Shown piece by piece: positions 18,126-26,245 of a DNA stretch of 64,000 bases. The first letter of the stretch is position 1. Each line of letters starts with the position of its first letter. Position numbers and translations under genes: made by a program. The DNA lies in NCBI RefSeq assembly GCF_000263715.2, contig NZ_CM001514.1, positions 2,404,936 to 2,468,935 of the forward strand, written 5' to 3'. The notes under the pieces were generated by a model. It saw only the letters and a list, made by a program, of their open reading frames with translations, was not told the DNA's origin and made no database searches. This DNA is from Pseudomonas synxantha BG33R. GTDB taxonomy: Bacteria > Pseudomonadota > Gammaproteobacteria > Pseudomonadales > Pseudomonadaceae.

Positions 18126-18727
18126 TCAGTAAGTGTTCGTACCTGGCGGAAGCCCCAACTGCTCTGCCTTCAGGCCAAAACCATAGCGAATGCGGTCAGG
18201 CGTACGATCCTGTGAACCGTCAGCCGTCGCAGGGGAGTACAACCCTAATGAGACAAATGCAGCGATGTATGCGCCAGGCCCAGCTGCGGCAATTCGGCCC
18301 GGCGCCGCAATGGCATCGGCAATAGCCTGGGCCAAAGCGGCAGCCCCTTCACCGGCCTGAATAATGCCTTTCCCCGCCACTGTGATCACGTTGGCATTAG
18401 CAGGCATCGCTAAGGTACCGGCTGCGCTGAAACGGCCTGCCGAGCGGCAGCCTTTGCAGCAGCGTCAGCCGCCGCTTGATCCGCCACGCGCTTCGCTTCA
18501 GCCTCAGCGGCGATCCTGGCCGCTTCAGCAGCAGCGGCTTCGTCTGCAACACGTTTAGCTTCGGCTTCAGCCGCCAGTCTGGCGGCCTCAACAGCTGCCG
18601 CTTCATCGGCAATACGCTTAGCTTCAGCCTCCGCTGCAAGTCGCGCCTGTTCTGCGGCTTCAGCCGCCACGCGTTGTGCTTCAGCTTCAGCGGCAATACG
18701 GCTTTGTTCAGCTGCGATAGCGGTAAG
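18126..18727 (-). pseudogene. S-type pyocin fragment, frameshifted and 5' truncated
   Basis: On the minus strand an alanine-rich helical repeat (AAEAEAKRVADEAAA units, roughly 18410-18727) runs into a region with VITVAGKGIIQAG, AAAGPGAYIAAFVSLGLYSP and TPDRIRYGF, the pattern of the S-type pyocin translocation domain. The two parts lie in different frames: the first ends in SAQPVP and a stop, whereas reading one base differently gives SAAGTLAMPA and continues, so there is a single-base frameshift near 18415. The receptor-binding N-terminus is absent where an IS21-like end begins, and the nuclease and immunity genes that should follow are missing. Confidence 0.75.
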
Positions 18728-18900
18728 TGTAGTGGCTCGCGTTTGAAAACACGTGGGCTCGCATTTAGCGGAATTTCTGGCTCACATTAACTGCATCCAG
18801 CCAAAGTCACCGGCTCACATTAATTGCAAATAGGCTTGCATTCGAAGGTTCGGGCTCGCATTTCATTGCGACGGGCTCATATTAACTGCAAATGACCAAC
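18728..18900. mobile_element. IS21-like element end with multiple terminal repeats
   Basis: Seven imperfect copies of GGCTCRCATT begin at 18734, 18756, 18779, 18812, 18833, 18853 and 18874, mostly 20-23 bases apart. Several continue as TAACTGCA. The outer edge reads TGTAGTGGCTCGCG, beginning with TG, and abuts the broken pyocin gene. IS21-family ends carry several such internal repeats. No transposase is left, so this is a stranded end. The family assignment is by pattern only. Confidence 0.45.
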
Positions 18901-18965
18901 GGCAAGATCGCACGCTCGGTCCTTTTGATCATCCATCTAGGTTTTGGCTAGCTCTTTGCTGGGTC

Positions 18966-20384
18966 TCATTCAAGCGTCCAAAACCCCAAGCGGCCGAGGC
19001 TTGCTGCCAATCCTAGGCGTGATGTCTGCCAACTGTTAAGAGTCTGGATATGTTGGTTTTGGGCATCGGTGTAAGCGGTCAGGGCATTGAGCAATTCAAT
19101 CATGCTGCCAACCCCTGAACGGTAACGACCTTGCACCACTTGCAGTGATTGCCGTGACTGTGTAACCAGTTCACTGGTGCGTTGCAAGCTTTCAGTATCA
19201 ATACGTAGTGTCTGATAGTTAGACCATAGATCCAGGGCAACTTGCTGTTCAGTATCGGCCAGTTGCGCCTGACCTGCTTCGACTTGAGCCTGTGCAATAC
19301 GGATCTGGTAACTGCGTGAAAAGCCTTCAAACAGCGGAATGGAGACTTGCAAAGCGACGCTACGATCACGGTCGTTGCTGTTGCCATTGAACACTTGCGA
19401 TTGATCATTACGCCCGCGTGACAGACTGGCCGTCAACGCAATACTGGGCATACCGGCGGCACGAGTTTCCTCGATGGCGGCTTTGGCCGCTTCGAGCCTG
19501 GCCTGTGCTGCGAGCATAGCCGGGTGCTCTTGGCGGGCCTGGGCTAGCAATTCATCGACTGCCTTGACGAAATGTGTGTCGGGAAAACGATTCAAGTCGC
19601 CAGCCAAATGCAGGGGCGTCTCCGGTGCCAGCCCTATGCGCAGAGCGATGTTGCCCAGAGCATTGCGCAAGGTGCCGCGGTCACGGATTTGCCGTAGGTA
19701 GGCTTGAGAGAAAGCAGTTTGCGCTTGCAGGCGATCGGATAGGGCCGCTGCCCCGGCTTTGTATTTGGCATCAGCGGCCTCAAGGTTTTGGGCCGCTACT
19801 TCAGCGATCTGGTCCGAGGCTGCCAGAGTACGCTCAGCGGCCAAGGCACCATAGTAGTCTTGCGCAGCCTGGATAAACGCAGCTTGCAAAGCCGAGTCTT
19901 GATTGGCATTGGCAGCTCGAAGCAACTGGCGCGCGTTATTGAGCGCCGCGTCGCGTCGCCCGAAGTCGAACAGTACCCAGTTCAGATCCAGGCTGGAGCT
20001 GTTGCGTCGCCGATGGCCGTCTCCGGAGCGTAAAGCCGGGTTGTCATAATCAATATTGCCGTTGCCGCGACTGCCATTGAGGCGACCATCCAGACGTGGC
20101 AGGTACGCCGACTGGCTGACTCCGACTTGGGCGGCCCGGGCCTTGGCGTTGGCCCAACTGAGGCGGACCTGTGGGTCGTGACAGAGAATCCGCTCAATCA
20201 CCTCCTCCAGCGACAGTGGTGCGGACGGCGGGGCGAAATGACAAGCCAGATCGCTGCGGCTTTCATCATAGACTGCTTGCCGGGCCACACCGTTGGCTGT
20301 GCCGAACACGTCCGGCTCGTACGCCGAGGCTGGTGAGGCGTACCAACATAGGGCTGCCCACAGAGCATGTTGCAGGCCCTTCAT
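18966..20384 (-). CDS. TolC-family outer-membrane channel of a type I secretion system
   Basis: A 472-residue TolC-like protein with a signal peptide (ALCWYASPASA) and the duplicated coiled-coil/beta organisation. SLEEVIERILCHDPQVRLSWANAKARAAQV is split here as the first repeat start, and LLAQARQEHPAMLAAQARLEAAKA marks the second. It supplies the outer-membrane duct for the ABC exporter and HlyD-type adaptor upstream. Its ATG (20384) overlaps the ABC stop by four bases (ATGA). It is the last gene of the minus-strand secretion operon. Confidence 0.92.
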   Translation of the reverse strand: MKGLQHALWAALCWYASPASAYEPDVFGTANGVARQAVYDESRSDLACHFAPPSAPLSLEEVIERILCHDPQVRLSWANAKARAAQVGVSQSAYLPRLDGRLNGSRGNGNIDYDNPALRSGDGHRRRNSSSLDLNWVLFDFGRRDAALNNARQLLRAANANQDSALQAAFIQAAQDYYGALAAERTLAASDQIAEVAAQNLEAADAKYKAGAAALSDRLQAQTAFSQAYLRQIRDRGTLRNALGNIALRIGLAPETPLHLAGDLNRFPDTHFVKAVDELLAQARQEHPAMLAAQARLEAAKAAIEETRAAGMPSIALTASLSRGRNDQSQVFNGNSNDRDRSVALQVSIPLFEGFSRSYQIRIAQAQVEAGQAQLADTEQQVALDLWSNYQTLRIDTESLQRTSELVTQSRQSLQVVQGRYRSGVGSMIELLNALTAYTDAQNQHIQTLNSWQTSRLGLAASLGRLGFWTLE

Positions 20385-22531
20385 AAGCTTTCCTGCACAT
20401 TGCCCGTGGCGCGTAGTGTCCTGCGTTTATCGAGCACCACTTTACCGGCCTCGAGCATAATCACGCGTTGCGCGGAGGCGATGGTTTCCGGGCGGTGGGC
20501 AACCATCACCCGGGTGATGGGTAGACTATCAATCGCCTGGTTCACGCGTTGCTCGCAAGCGACATCAAGGTGACTGGTGGCTTCGTCGAGAAACAGGATT
20601 GCCGGCTTTTTATAGAGTGCCCTGGCCAGCAGCACTCGCTGCTTCTGACCTCCCGAGAGCACCGTACCCATATCACCCACAAGCGTGTTGTAGCCCATCG
20701 GCATTGCCAGGATGTCGTGGTGGATAGAGGCGGTCTCGGCGCACTCCATCACCCAGACTATGTCCGCATCGGGGTCGAAGAAACTAATGTTGTCTCTCAG
20801 CGAGCCGGCAAACAATACATCGTCCTGCATGACAGTCCCGACTAGCTTTCGCAGCCCATCCAGGCCCAACTGCGAAAGCTCGACACCAGATATGCGGATC
20901 TCTCCTTGGGTGGCAGGCAGGATGCCCAGCATCACATTGATTAAGGTACTTTTCCCGCACCCCGAGGGGCCAACAATTGCCACCGACTCGCCCGCTTCAA
21001 TGCGTAGGTCGAGCTTGTCGAGGACCCAAGGCTCTTGCTCAGCATAGCGGTATTGCAGGCCGCGTATGTCGATGCTGGCTTCCCGGCTGCTTAGTGAGTT
21101 CGTATCGATGTTGCTGTGGCTGGTCTCGGGGGGGTGCAGGACAATATCGGCCAGTCGCTCGCCCTGCAGTTGCAACATACGCAACTCGAAGAACTTGTCG
21201 ATCAGGTTTGCTACTCGGCTGTCGAACTGGGATTTATAGGCGCTGAAAGCCATCAAAACCCCGACGCTGAACTGACCGTCCATGACCATAATTGCTCCTA
21301 ACCAAATCACCAGCAGGTTCTCTACACCAAACAACAGCCCATTCATTTGCTGATACAGCAATTGCAGCTTTTGTGTGCGCAAGCCAGCGTTGATTTGCTC
21401 AACCAGCAGACCCAGCCAGGCCGAGCGACGCTCTTCTTGGCGTTGGAATAGTTTCAACGGGCGGATTCCGCGCACCGTTTCGAGAAAATGGCTCTGTTGC
21501 CGAGCCGCGTGAATGATCTGTTCTTCCGTAGCGTTGCGTAGTGGCCGATACCAGGCCCAGCGTCCCAGCGCATACAGGCTCATCGCGATGACCGCGATGG
21601 CTGCGAGTATCGGGCTGTAGAGCAACATGATGCCTAGCGTGGCGACGGTCATCAGACCGTCCAGAATCGCCGTGAGAAAGGCTGCGGTCAGAGTCTGCTG
21701 AATACTGTCCACTGCACCGAAGCGCGAGACCACATCCCCCAGATGACGCTTTTCGAAGTACTGCATCGGTAAACGCAGCAGATGACTGAATACGTTTGCT
21801 CGCCACTGCACACTGAGTAACGTACTCAAGTGCATCATCACCCAGGCACGTACACCACTGACGGCCTGCTGCATGAGCAGCAGCAAGCCAAAACCGATGA
21901 CCAGAGTGTTGAGCAAGTCGCGGTCGGCGCTGGCGATCACATTATCAATCGTCCATTGCAGGAAAAACGGACTCGTCAGGGCAAAAATCTCCAGGGCGAA
22001 AGCGAGAAGCAGTACTTGCAACAGGGAGCGATACAAACCAGTAACTTGGCCCATCAGGCCCAGCAACTTTATTCGTGGTTTGGTCTCGTTTTTTTCAAAA
22101 CCACGGTCTGGCCATAGCTCCAGAGCCACACCGGTAAAACTACGTGACGACTCTGCGTGACTGACCTTGCGTAAGCCATGGGCTGGGTCGTGCACAGTGA
22201 TGCTGTGCTGATTGACGGAGTGCAGCACCACAAAGTGGTTAAAGTTCCAATGCAATATGCAAGGAACTTTGAGCTTGCCCAAGTCATTCAGGTCGAGTTT
22301 GACGGCACGTGTGCCAAGTTTGAGTCGGTGCGCGGTTTGGATCAGTTGCTTGAGGGAAGCTCCTTTGAGCGACACGCTGAAACGCTGGCGCAATTCGACC
22401 ATGTTGGCGCTATATCCGTGGTAGCCGGTAATCATTGCCAAACAAACCAGCCCGCACTCGGTGGCCTCAGTTTGCAGTACTACTGGCAAACGTCGGCCTA
22501 GACGCAGAGCAATGGCGTCGAGAAAAGACAT
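20381..22531 (-). CDS. C39-peptidase ABC exporter (CvaB/LagD type)
   Basis: A 716-residue bifunctional transporter. The N-terminal C39 domain (1-130) has an intact catalytic set: Gln20 and Cys26 in LQTEATECGLVCLAM, the histidine in NHFVVLH and the aspartate in HDPAHG. It should therefore cleave double-glycine leaders, unlike the inactive domain of HlyB-type exporters. A six-helix membrane domain follows, then an ATPase with GPSGCGKST (Walker A), LSGGQKQR (signature) and ILFLDEATS (Walker B). ATG 22531 follows AGGAAG; the longer frame to 22585 reads into the preceding gene. It is coupled to tolC downstream and lies 11 bases after the hlyD stop. Likely cargo is the GG-leader peptide at 25449-25757. 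Confidence 0.93.
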   Translation of the reverse strand: MSFLDAIALRLGRRLPVVLQTEATECGLVCLAMITGYHGYSANMVELRQRFSVSLKGASLKQLIQTAHRLKLGTRAVKLDLNDLGKLKVPCILHWNFNHFVVLHSVNQHSITVHDPAHGLRKVSHAESSRSFTGVALELWPDRGFEKNETKPRIKLLGLMGQVTGLYRSLLQVLLLAFALEIFALTSPFFLQWTIDNVIASADRDLLNTLVIGFGLLLLMQQAVSGVRAWVMMHLSTLLSVQWRANVFSHLLRLPMQYFEKRHLGDVVSRFGAVDSIQQTLTAAFLTAILDGLMTVATLGIMLLYSPILAAIAVIAMSLYALGRWAWYRPLRNATEEQIIHAARQQSHFLETVRGIRPLKLFQRQEERRSAWLGLLVEQINAGLRTQKLQLLYQQMNGLLFGVENLLVIWLGAIMVMDGQFSVGVLMAFSAYKSQFDSRVANLIDKFFELRMLQLQGERLADIVLHPPETSHSNIDTNSLSSREASIDIRGLQYRYAEQEPWVLDKLDLRIEAGESVAIVGPSGCGKSTLINVMLGILPATQGEIRISGVELSQLGLDGLRKLVGTVMQDDVLFAGSLRDNISFFDPDADIVWVMECAETASIHHDILAMPMGYNTLVGDMGTVLSGGQKQRVLLARALYKKPAILFLDEATSHLDVACEQRVNQAIDSLPITRVMVAHRPETIASAQRVIMLEAGKVVLDKRRTLRATGNVQESL

Positions 22532-22542
22532 AAGGGTTCTTC

Positions 22543-23811
22543 CTAGAGTTTGCCGGTCAGGCTGTAAAGAGGTTCCAGTACCCATTCGTAGAGTCGACGG
22601 GTGTCTTGCAAGATATCGGCCTCAATGAGCATTCCGCTCTGCAGCGACTTTGGCTTGCCGTATGCCATGACCGCCTGCTGGTCGAGATGAACCCGCAGGC
22701 GATACAGCTGCTCGCCGTTCTGCGCCAACCCAGGGACTTCGCCTGCCATGCTGGCCAGGTCGGCAGAGGGAACTGCGGTCTGCGAGATCGATAACACCTG
22801 AGCGTGATGCTGGCCAAATTTTTGATAGGGATAGGCTTGGTAGCGGACCAATACCGCATCACCAGGCTTAATAAAACCCACGGCTTTGCTGGGCACGTAG
22901 AGCTCCGCCTGGAGCACGCTATCCGTTGGCATGATGCTCAGCAATGGACGTGACAGATCGACTGTCTGGCCTATTTCGGCGAGCACAGCGGTGGCGATCC
23001 CGTCGCCAGGAGCGGTGATCACGATATTGCGTTTGGCTTCGCTTTCCGCCAGTTCCTGTTCGATCCCTGAGAGTTGTCGGCGCAGGAGTGACAACTCATT
23101 GGTCTGGCGGGTTTGCAGGCCTGCGAGCTCGTTTTTGCGTTCGGTGAGTTGCTGCTGCATAGCAGTGCGCTCGCGGTTCAGGCTCTGCAACGTCTGGTGC
23201 TGGCCCAGCAATTCGGCTTGACGCTGTTGGAACTGATCCGTGGAAATATAGCCTTTGTCCAGCAGACCTTGATAACGATTAGAGGCATCGCCGGCGAGTG
23301 CGACTAATTTGTGTTGGCCGCTGGCCTGTTCGACTAATGTGATCAGCTCGCTTTGCAGGCTGGCGACTTTGCTGGTCAGGCTGTTGCGTTGGACCCGTTG
23401 CAGTTGTTGGGTTTTCTCCAATTCATCAGATATCGACGCTCGTCGTTGCTTGAGTTGGTAACTGATGCTCGCCTGAACGGGGTCCGCACCAGAGCCGTAG
23501 CGCTCACTGGAGATACTCAGCAGCGGGTCGTCTCGGCGAACAACCTGGCCTTCGACCACAAATTTTTTGATGACGATACCGGTTTGAGGAGTGCGTACCT
23601 TTATCTGTCCTTTGGCCGAGACCAGTTGACCAGTCACCGTGCTGCGCTTGGTATAAGAGCCGGTGATAAAAAAAACCATCACAAGGCTTGCCATACCTAC
23701 GGCAAGCAAGGTTAAAAAGGTGAATGACGTTGGTCGGATCAGGACAATTTCACCCAGCCATTTTGCTTGATGCGCTTCTTGCGCGGCGGTTCGAAAAAGC
23801 TTGTCGCTCAC
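22543..23811 (-). CDS. HlyD/CvaA-family secretion adaptor
   Basis: A 422-residue membrane-fusion protein with a short cytoplasmic N-terminus, one membrane helix (FLTLLAVGMASLVMVFFITG), the lipoyl half VRTPQTGIVIKKFVVEGQ, a long coiled coil rich in Q/L/R, and a C-terminal barrel. The layout matches CvaA-type adaptors of bacteriocin exporters. It bridges the C39 ABC exporter and the TolC protein. It is separated from the RTX gene by a terminator-like hairpin, so the secretion genes may have their own promoter. Confidence 0.92.
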   Translation of the reverse strand: MSDKLFRTAAQEAHQAKWLGEIVLIRPTSFTFLTLLAVGMASLVMVFFITGSYTKRSTVTGQLVSAKGQIKVRTPQTGIVIKKFVVEGQVVRRDDPLLSISSERYGSGADPVQASISYQLKQRRASISDELEKTQQLQRVQRNSLTSKVASLQSELITLVEQASGQHKLVALAGDASNRYQGLLDKGYISTDQFQQRQAELLGQHQTLQSLNRERTAMQQQLTERKNELAGLQTRQTNELSLLRRQLSGIEQELAESEAKRNIVITAPGDGIATAVLAEIGQTVDLSRPLLSIMPTDSVLQAELYVPSKAVGFIKPGDAVLVRYQAYPYQKFGQHHAQVLSISQTAVPSADLASMAGEVPGLAQNGEQLYRLRVHLDQQAVMAYGKPKSLQSGMLIEADILQDTRRLYEWVLEPLYSLTGKL

Positions 23812-23876
23812 AAATCACTCCAAAGAGCTGACCCCTAATTCAAACGGGTCAGGACGCAGCGGGAAAATATAAAAAC

Positions 23877-23908
23877 GTGAGCCCTCAACGGCTATCGAAG
23901 GCCCACGG
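23877..23908 (-). terminator. Terminator-like hairpin after the RTX gene
   Basis: On the minus strand GTGGGCC pairs with GGCTCAC (one mismatch) and is followed by GTTTTTATATTTT, just after the RTX stop codon. A second small hairpin (GACCC/GGGTC, about 23830-23850) lies before the hlyD start. Confidence 0.5.
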
Positions 23909-23912
23909 TAGA

Positions 23913-25379
23913 TCAGGCGAACGCAATATCGGTTTGCGCTGCTGTGCCTAACAGGTTAATTGAGAAGTCGGCAACATGGTCGCCTGAAAAATCGATGGAT
24001 AGGCTGCTGTTTTTATTATTGTCGTTGGTCAGGACTATTTGGCCAGCAGTGCCATTAAATGCGTCGACGAAAACAAAAGCTGATTTGTTAGTGACGAATT
24101 TTACCAGAGCGGAAATATTGATGATGTCTTCGCCACTGGTGAAGTCCAGAATATGGTCCGGAACATTGGCGTAGGAGTCACTGACTTGGGTATAGAAAAA
24201 GGTATCTTTACCTGTACCGCCCACTAAGGTATCCGTACCCGCGCCACCGTACAAAGCATCATTGCCACCACCACCAAATAGTTGATCATTGCCCGCCAGG
24301 CCCTGCAGTATATTAGCGTTGTCGTTACCCACAACAATATTTGAAAGCTCGTTACCGAAGCCATTGATTTTATTGCTTTCAGTCAAATACAGGTTCTCGA
24401 TATTCTTACTTAGGGTGTAAGTTACCGAAGCGTGCACACTATCGATACCTTCGCCGTAATTTTCGTAAACCTGGTCACCCACGTTATCAACGATATAAGT
24501 ATCGTTATTGCCACCTCCATACATTTTGTCTTTACCCGCTCCACCGTCCAGTACATCATTACCGTCTTTACCGAGCAGGGTGTCGTTGCCCCAGCCGCCG
24601 CTAATATAATCATTGCCGTTACCGCCCTGCAGATGATCGGAGAAAATACTGCCCTTGATTGTTTGGTCGGTCTTAGGTACATCAACGAACCCTTTTAACA
24701 GCAGGTCCAGCGAGTTGGTAATACTTTGCGGGTTTCCGGAGAGCAACTCTTTGACTACACCGAGGCCCCCGGCGACATTCGAAATCAGACCAGTCAGTAC
24801 ACCTGAGAGTGAGGCCACCAACCCCACCTCAGCAGGGTTGGGGAACTTTACATAATTATCACCAAAGCCTAGAGGAGGAGGGAAAATATCACCTATAACA
24901 CCTGCCCAGGCACTTTCAGGGAGGCCAAGGTTTTCCAAGGCTTGACCAACATCAGTAGCAACCACATCTTTGGCGCTGGGCATACCTCCGGCCTCGACCG
25001 AGTCCAGAATCACCATTTGCGCCAGTTTATTGGAGGCAATCTGAAATTCGGCTTCACTGATCCGATGTCCGGCCAATGCGCCGGCCATGCTGGTCGAGCC
25101 ACGGACAAATTCACTGAAAATTGAGCCATCAGACGCATTGATGCCCACTACATCGCTGATCCAGGCTTCGAGTTTGATTAGCTCTCGGGATTTTTCGTCC
25201 CCAAACAAGTATATGAATGTAGGAGGGCCATCACCTGCGTAGGCAACGCGAGCCTCGTGGACAATATCGCGGATGTAGCGATAACCGTCGGCATATTGCT
25301 CAGTGGTATTAAACTGCAAGAGGGCATCTTTTTGTTCTTGCGTGTAGCTGACCAGTACATTTCCATTTGTGAAAGGCAT
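23913..25379 (-). CDS. RTX calcium-binding protein exported by type I secretion
   Basis: A 488-residue protein. Residues 245 to about 400 contain RTX nonapeptide repeats in two blocks (GGNGNDYISGGWGNDTL, GGAGKDKMYGGGNNDTY, then GLAGNDQLFGGGGNDALYGG) separated by a VTYTLSKNIENLYL segment common in RTX proteins. The end (DFSINLLGTAAQTDIAFA) resembles an uncleaved C-terminal type I secretion signal. The first 240 residues match no family I can name. They are mixed helix with a hydrophobic stretch (VGLVASLSGVLTGLISNVAG), and no lipase or protease motif is visible. The gene sits between a GG-leader peptide gene and the exporter genes, so it is probably a secreted antagonistic protein or a partner of the microcin. 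GGAG precedes the ATG. Confidence 0.85.
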   Translation of the reverse strand: MPFTNGNVLVSYTQEQKDALLQFNTTEQYADGYRYIRDIVHEARVAYAGDGPPTFIYLFGDEKSRELIKLEAWISDVVGINASDGSIFSEFVRGSTSMAGALAGHRISEAEFQIASNKLAQMVILDSVEAGGMPSAKDVVATDVGQALENLGLPESAWAGVIGDIFPPPLGFGDNYVKFPNPAEVGLVASLSGVLTGLISNVAGGLGVVKELLSGNPQSITNSLDLLLKGFVDVPKTDQTIKGSIFSDHLQGGNGNDYISGGWGNDTLLGKDGNDVLDGGAGKDKMYGGGNNDTYIVDNVGDQVYENYGEGIDSVHASVTYTLSKNIENLYLTESNKINGFGNELSNIVVGNDNANILQGLAGNDQLFGGGGNDALYGGAGTDTLVGGTGKDTFFYTQVSDSYANVPDHILDFTSGEDIINISALVKFVTNKSAFVFVDAFNGTAGQIVLTNDNNKNSSLSIDFSGDHVADFSINLLGTAAQTDIAFA

Positions 25380-25404
25380 AATAAAGCTCCATAGTCTAAA
25401 TAAA

Positions 25405-25441
25405 GAAGTGCTATTGCCATCTGTAATGGTAATAGCACTTC
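25405..25441 (-). terminator. Strong hairpin between microcin precursor and RTX genes
   Basis: GAAGTGCTATT and AATAGCACTTC form a perfect 11-bp stem, extended by an inner near-match (GCCAT/ATGGT). On the minus strand it is followed by TTTATTTAG. It can act as a partial terminator or RNA-processing site that makes the small precursor mRNA more abundant than that of the RTX gene. Confidence 0.75.
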
Positions 25442-25448
25442 CTAGGGG

Positions 25449-25757
25449 TTAGGAGTTGCTCCACTCCTGTCCAAAGTGACTCGGTTGAGTCGGTGTGTAA
25501 TTGCCTCCCAAGAGGGTGCCTGTTTGGCTCACGGCACTTTGAATCCCAGCGATAATCTTATCTCCGGCATAGTGAATCGGTGCAACCCCTGGGATCAGGT
25601 TAAGTGCCTGTCCGATCGGGGCGACCGCATTTAGCAGGCCATTACTGACGTCTACACCAGCCTGCAGAGCACTACCAAGCAATCGGTCCAGGATAAAACC
25701 ACCGCTGACTGCTTCGATTTCTTCCAGACTCAGATCTTTAATAGAATTATCGCTCAT
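25449..25757 (-). CDS. Microcin-like bacteriocin precursor with double-glycine leader
   Basis: A 102-residue peptide. The first 20 residues (MSDNSIKDLSLEEIEAVSGG) are a textbook double-glycine leader: acidic, with the LS.EEIE.VSGG pattern read by C39 peptidases. Cleavage would give an 82-residue peptide that is cysteine-free, rich in Gly, Ala, Leu and Ile, with amphipathic or hydrophobic helices (LLGSALQAGV, GLLNAVAPIGQALNLIPGV) and a polar tail ending in SNS. This is the general profile of class II microcins, which damage the inner membrane of related bacteria. AAAGGAA lies before the ATG. It heads the minus-strand locus that includes the exporter. No immunity protein is recognised nearby. 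Confidence 0.8.
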   Translation of the reverse strand: MSDNSIKDLSLEEIEAVSGGFILDRLLGSALQAGVDVSNGLLNAVAPIGQALNLIPGVAPIHYAGDKIIAGIQSAVSQTGTLLGGNYTPTQPSHFGQEWSNS

Positions 25758-26101
25758 AGAATATTCCTTTTCGGATGATTAGGGTATTTCGATATGGCAT
25801 TTAGGCATATGCATGCTTTTGCCACATTTCCTTTTACTCAAAAGAAAACAACATATCAAGCACATTAACTGAAGGGGCGTGTTTTGTTGGGAGCTGGATG
25901 ATTAATGACTAATTGGTCAGGTATTTGCCGTCGAACTATTGGCGTCAACTATTGTGTACGCCAATGAATTTAGAATTATTTAAATTTTAAATTCGCCAGA
26001 AACTATAAGCCAAATTCCCAGAAAGCCCCGTCGGAAAAGTCGAAAGATAACAAAGCCCTAAAGTTGTTGCGGAGAAATCCCAGATCAAGCGGGGGGCTCT
26101 C
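25758..26101. other. AT-rich promoter region of the bacteriocin locus
   Basis: No coding frame is present on either strand. It must hold the promoter for the microcin gene (minus strand). A TTGATA/TAAAAG pair with a 17-base spacer can be read on the minus strand (about 25829-25857), but the -10 is poor. The right part borders the resolvase res site. Confidence 0.35.
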
Positions 26102-26236
26102 TTGTCTCTAATTTTATAGTTCTCATTTCGGTATACCCAACCGATACTCTCAGGTGAGACAGTTTTCTTGTCTCAATAGGGTTGTCTTTCGATTTTGGTA
26201 TGCTAGCTTTGCAACGTCTAAAGCCTAACGAGACAA
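26102..26236 (+). promoter_or_regulatory. Probable res site upstream of the resolvase gene
   Basis: A cluster of GTCTC/GAGAC inverted repeats: TGAGAC (26155-26160) with GTCTCA (26170-26175), GTCT (26216-26219) with AGAC (26231-26234), and a further TGTCTC at 26103. Such groups of resolvase half-sites directly upstream of tnpR are the usual arrangement of res, which also carries the tnpR promoter. Confidence 0.55.
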
Positions 26237-26245
26237 ACCTCACCC

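Noticed and set aside
18410..18670. The alanine-rich helical frame as an independent TolA-like gene
   Set aside because: It lacks a membrane anchor and a TolA C-terminal domain, and it continues, after a one-base frameshift, into S-pyocin translocation-domain sequence.
20381..22585. The exporter as an HlyB-type transporter with an inactive C39-like domain
   Set aside because: The catalytic cysteine (ECGLVCLAM), histidine and aspartate are all present, so the peptidase should be active.
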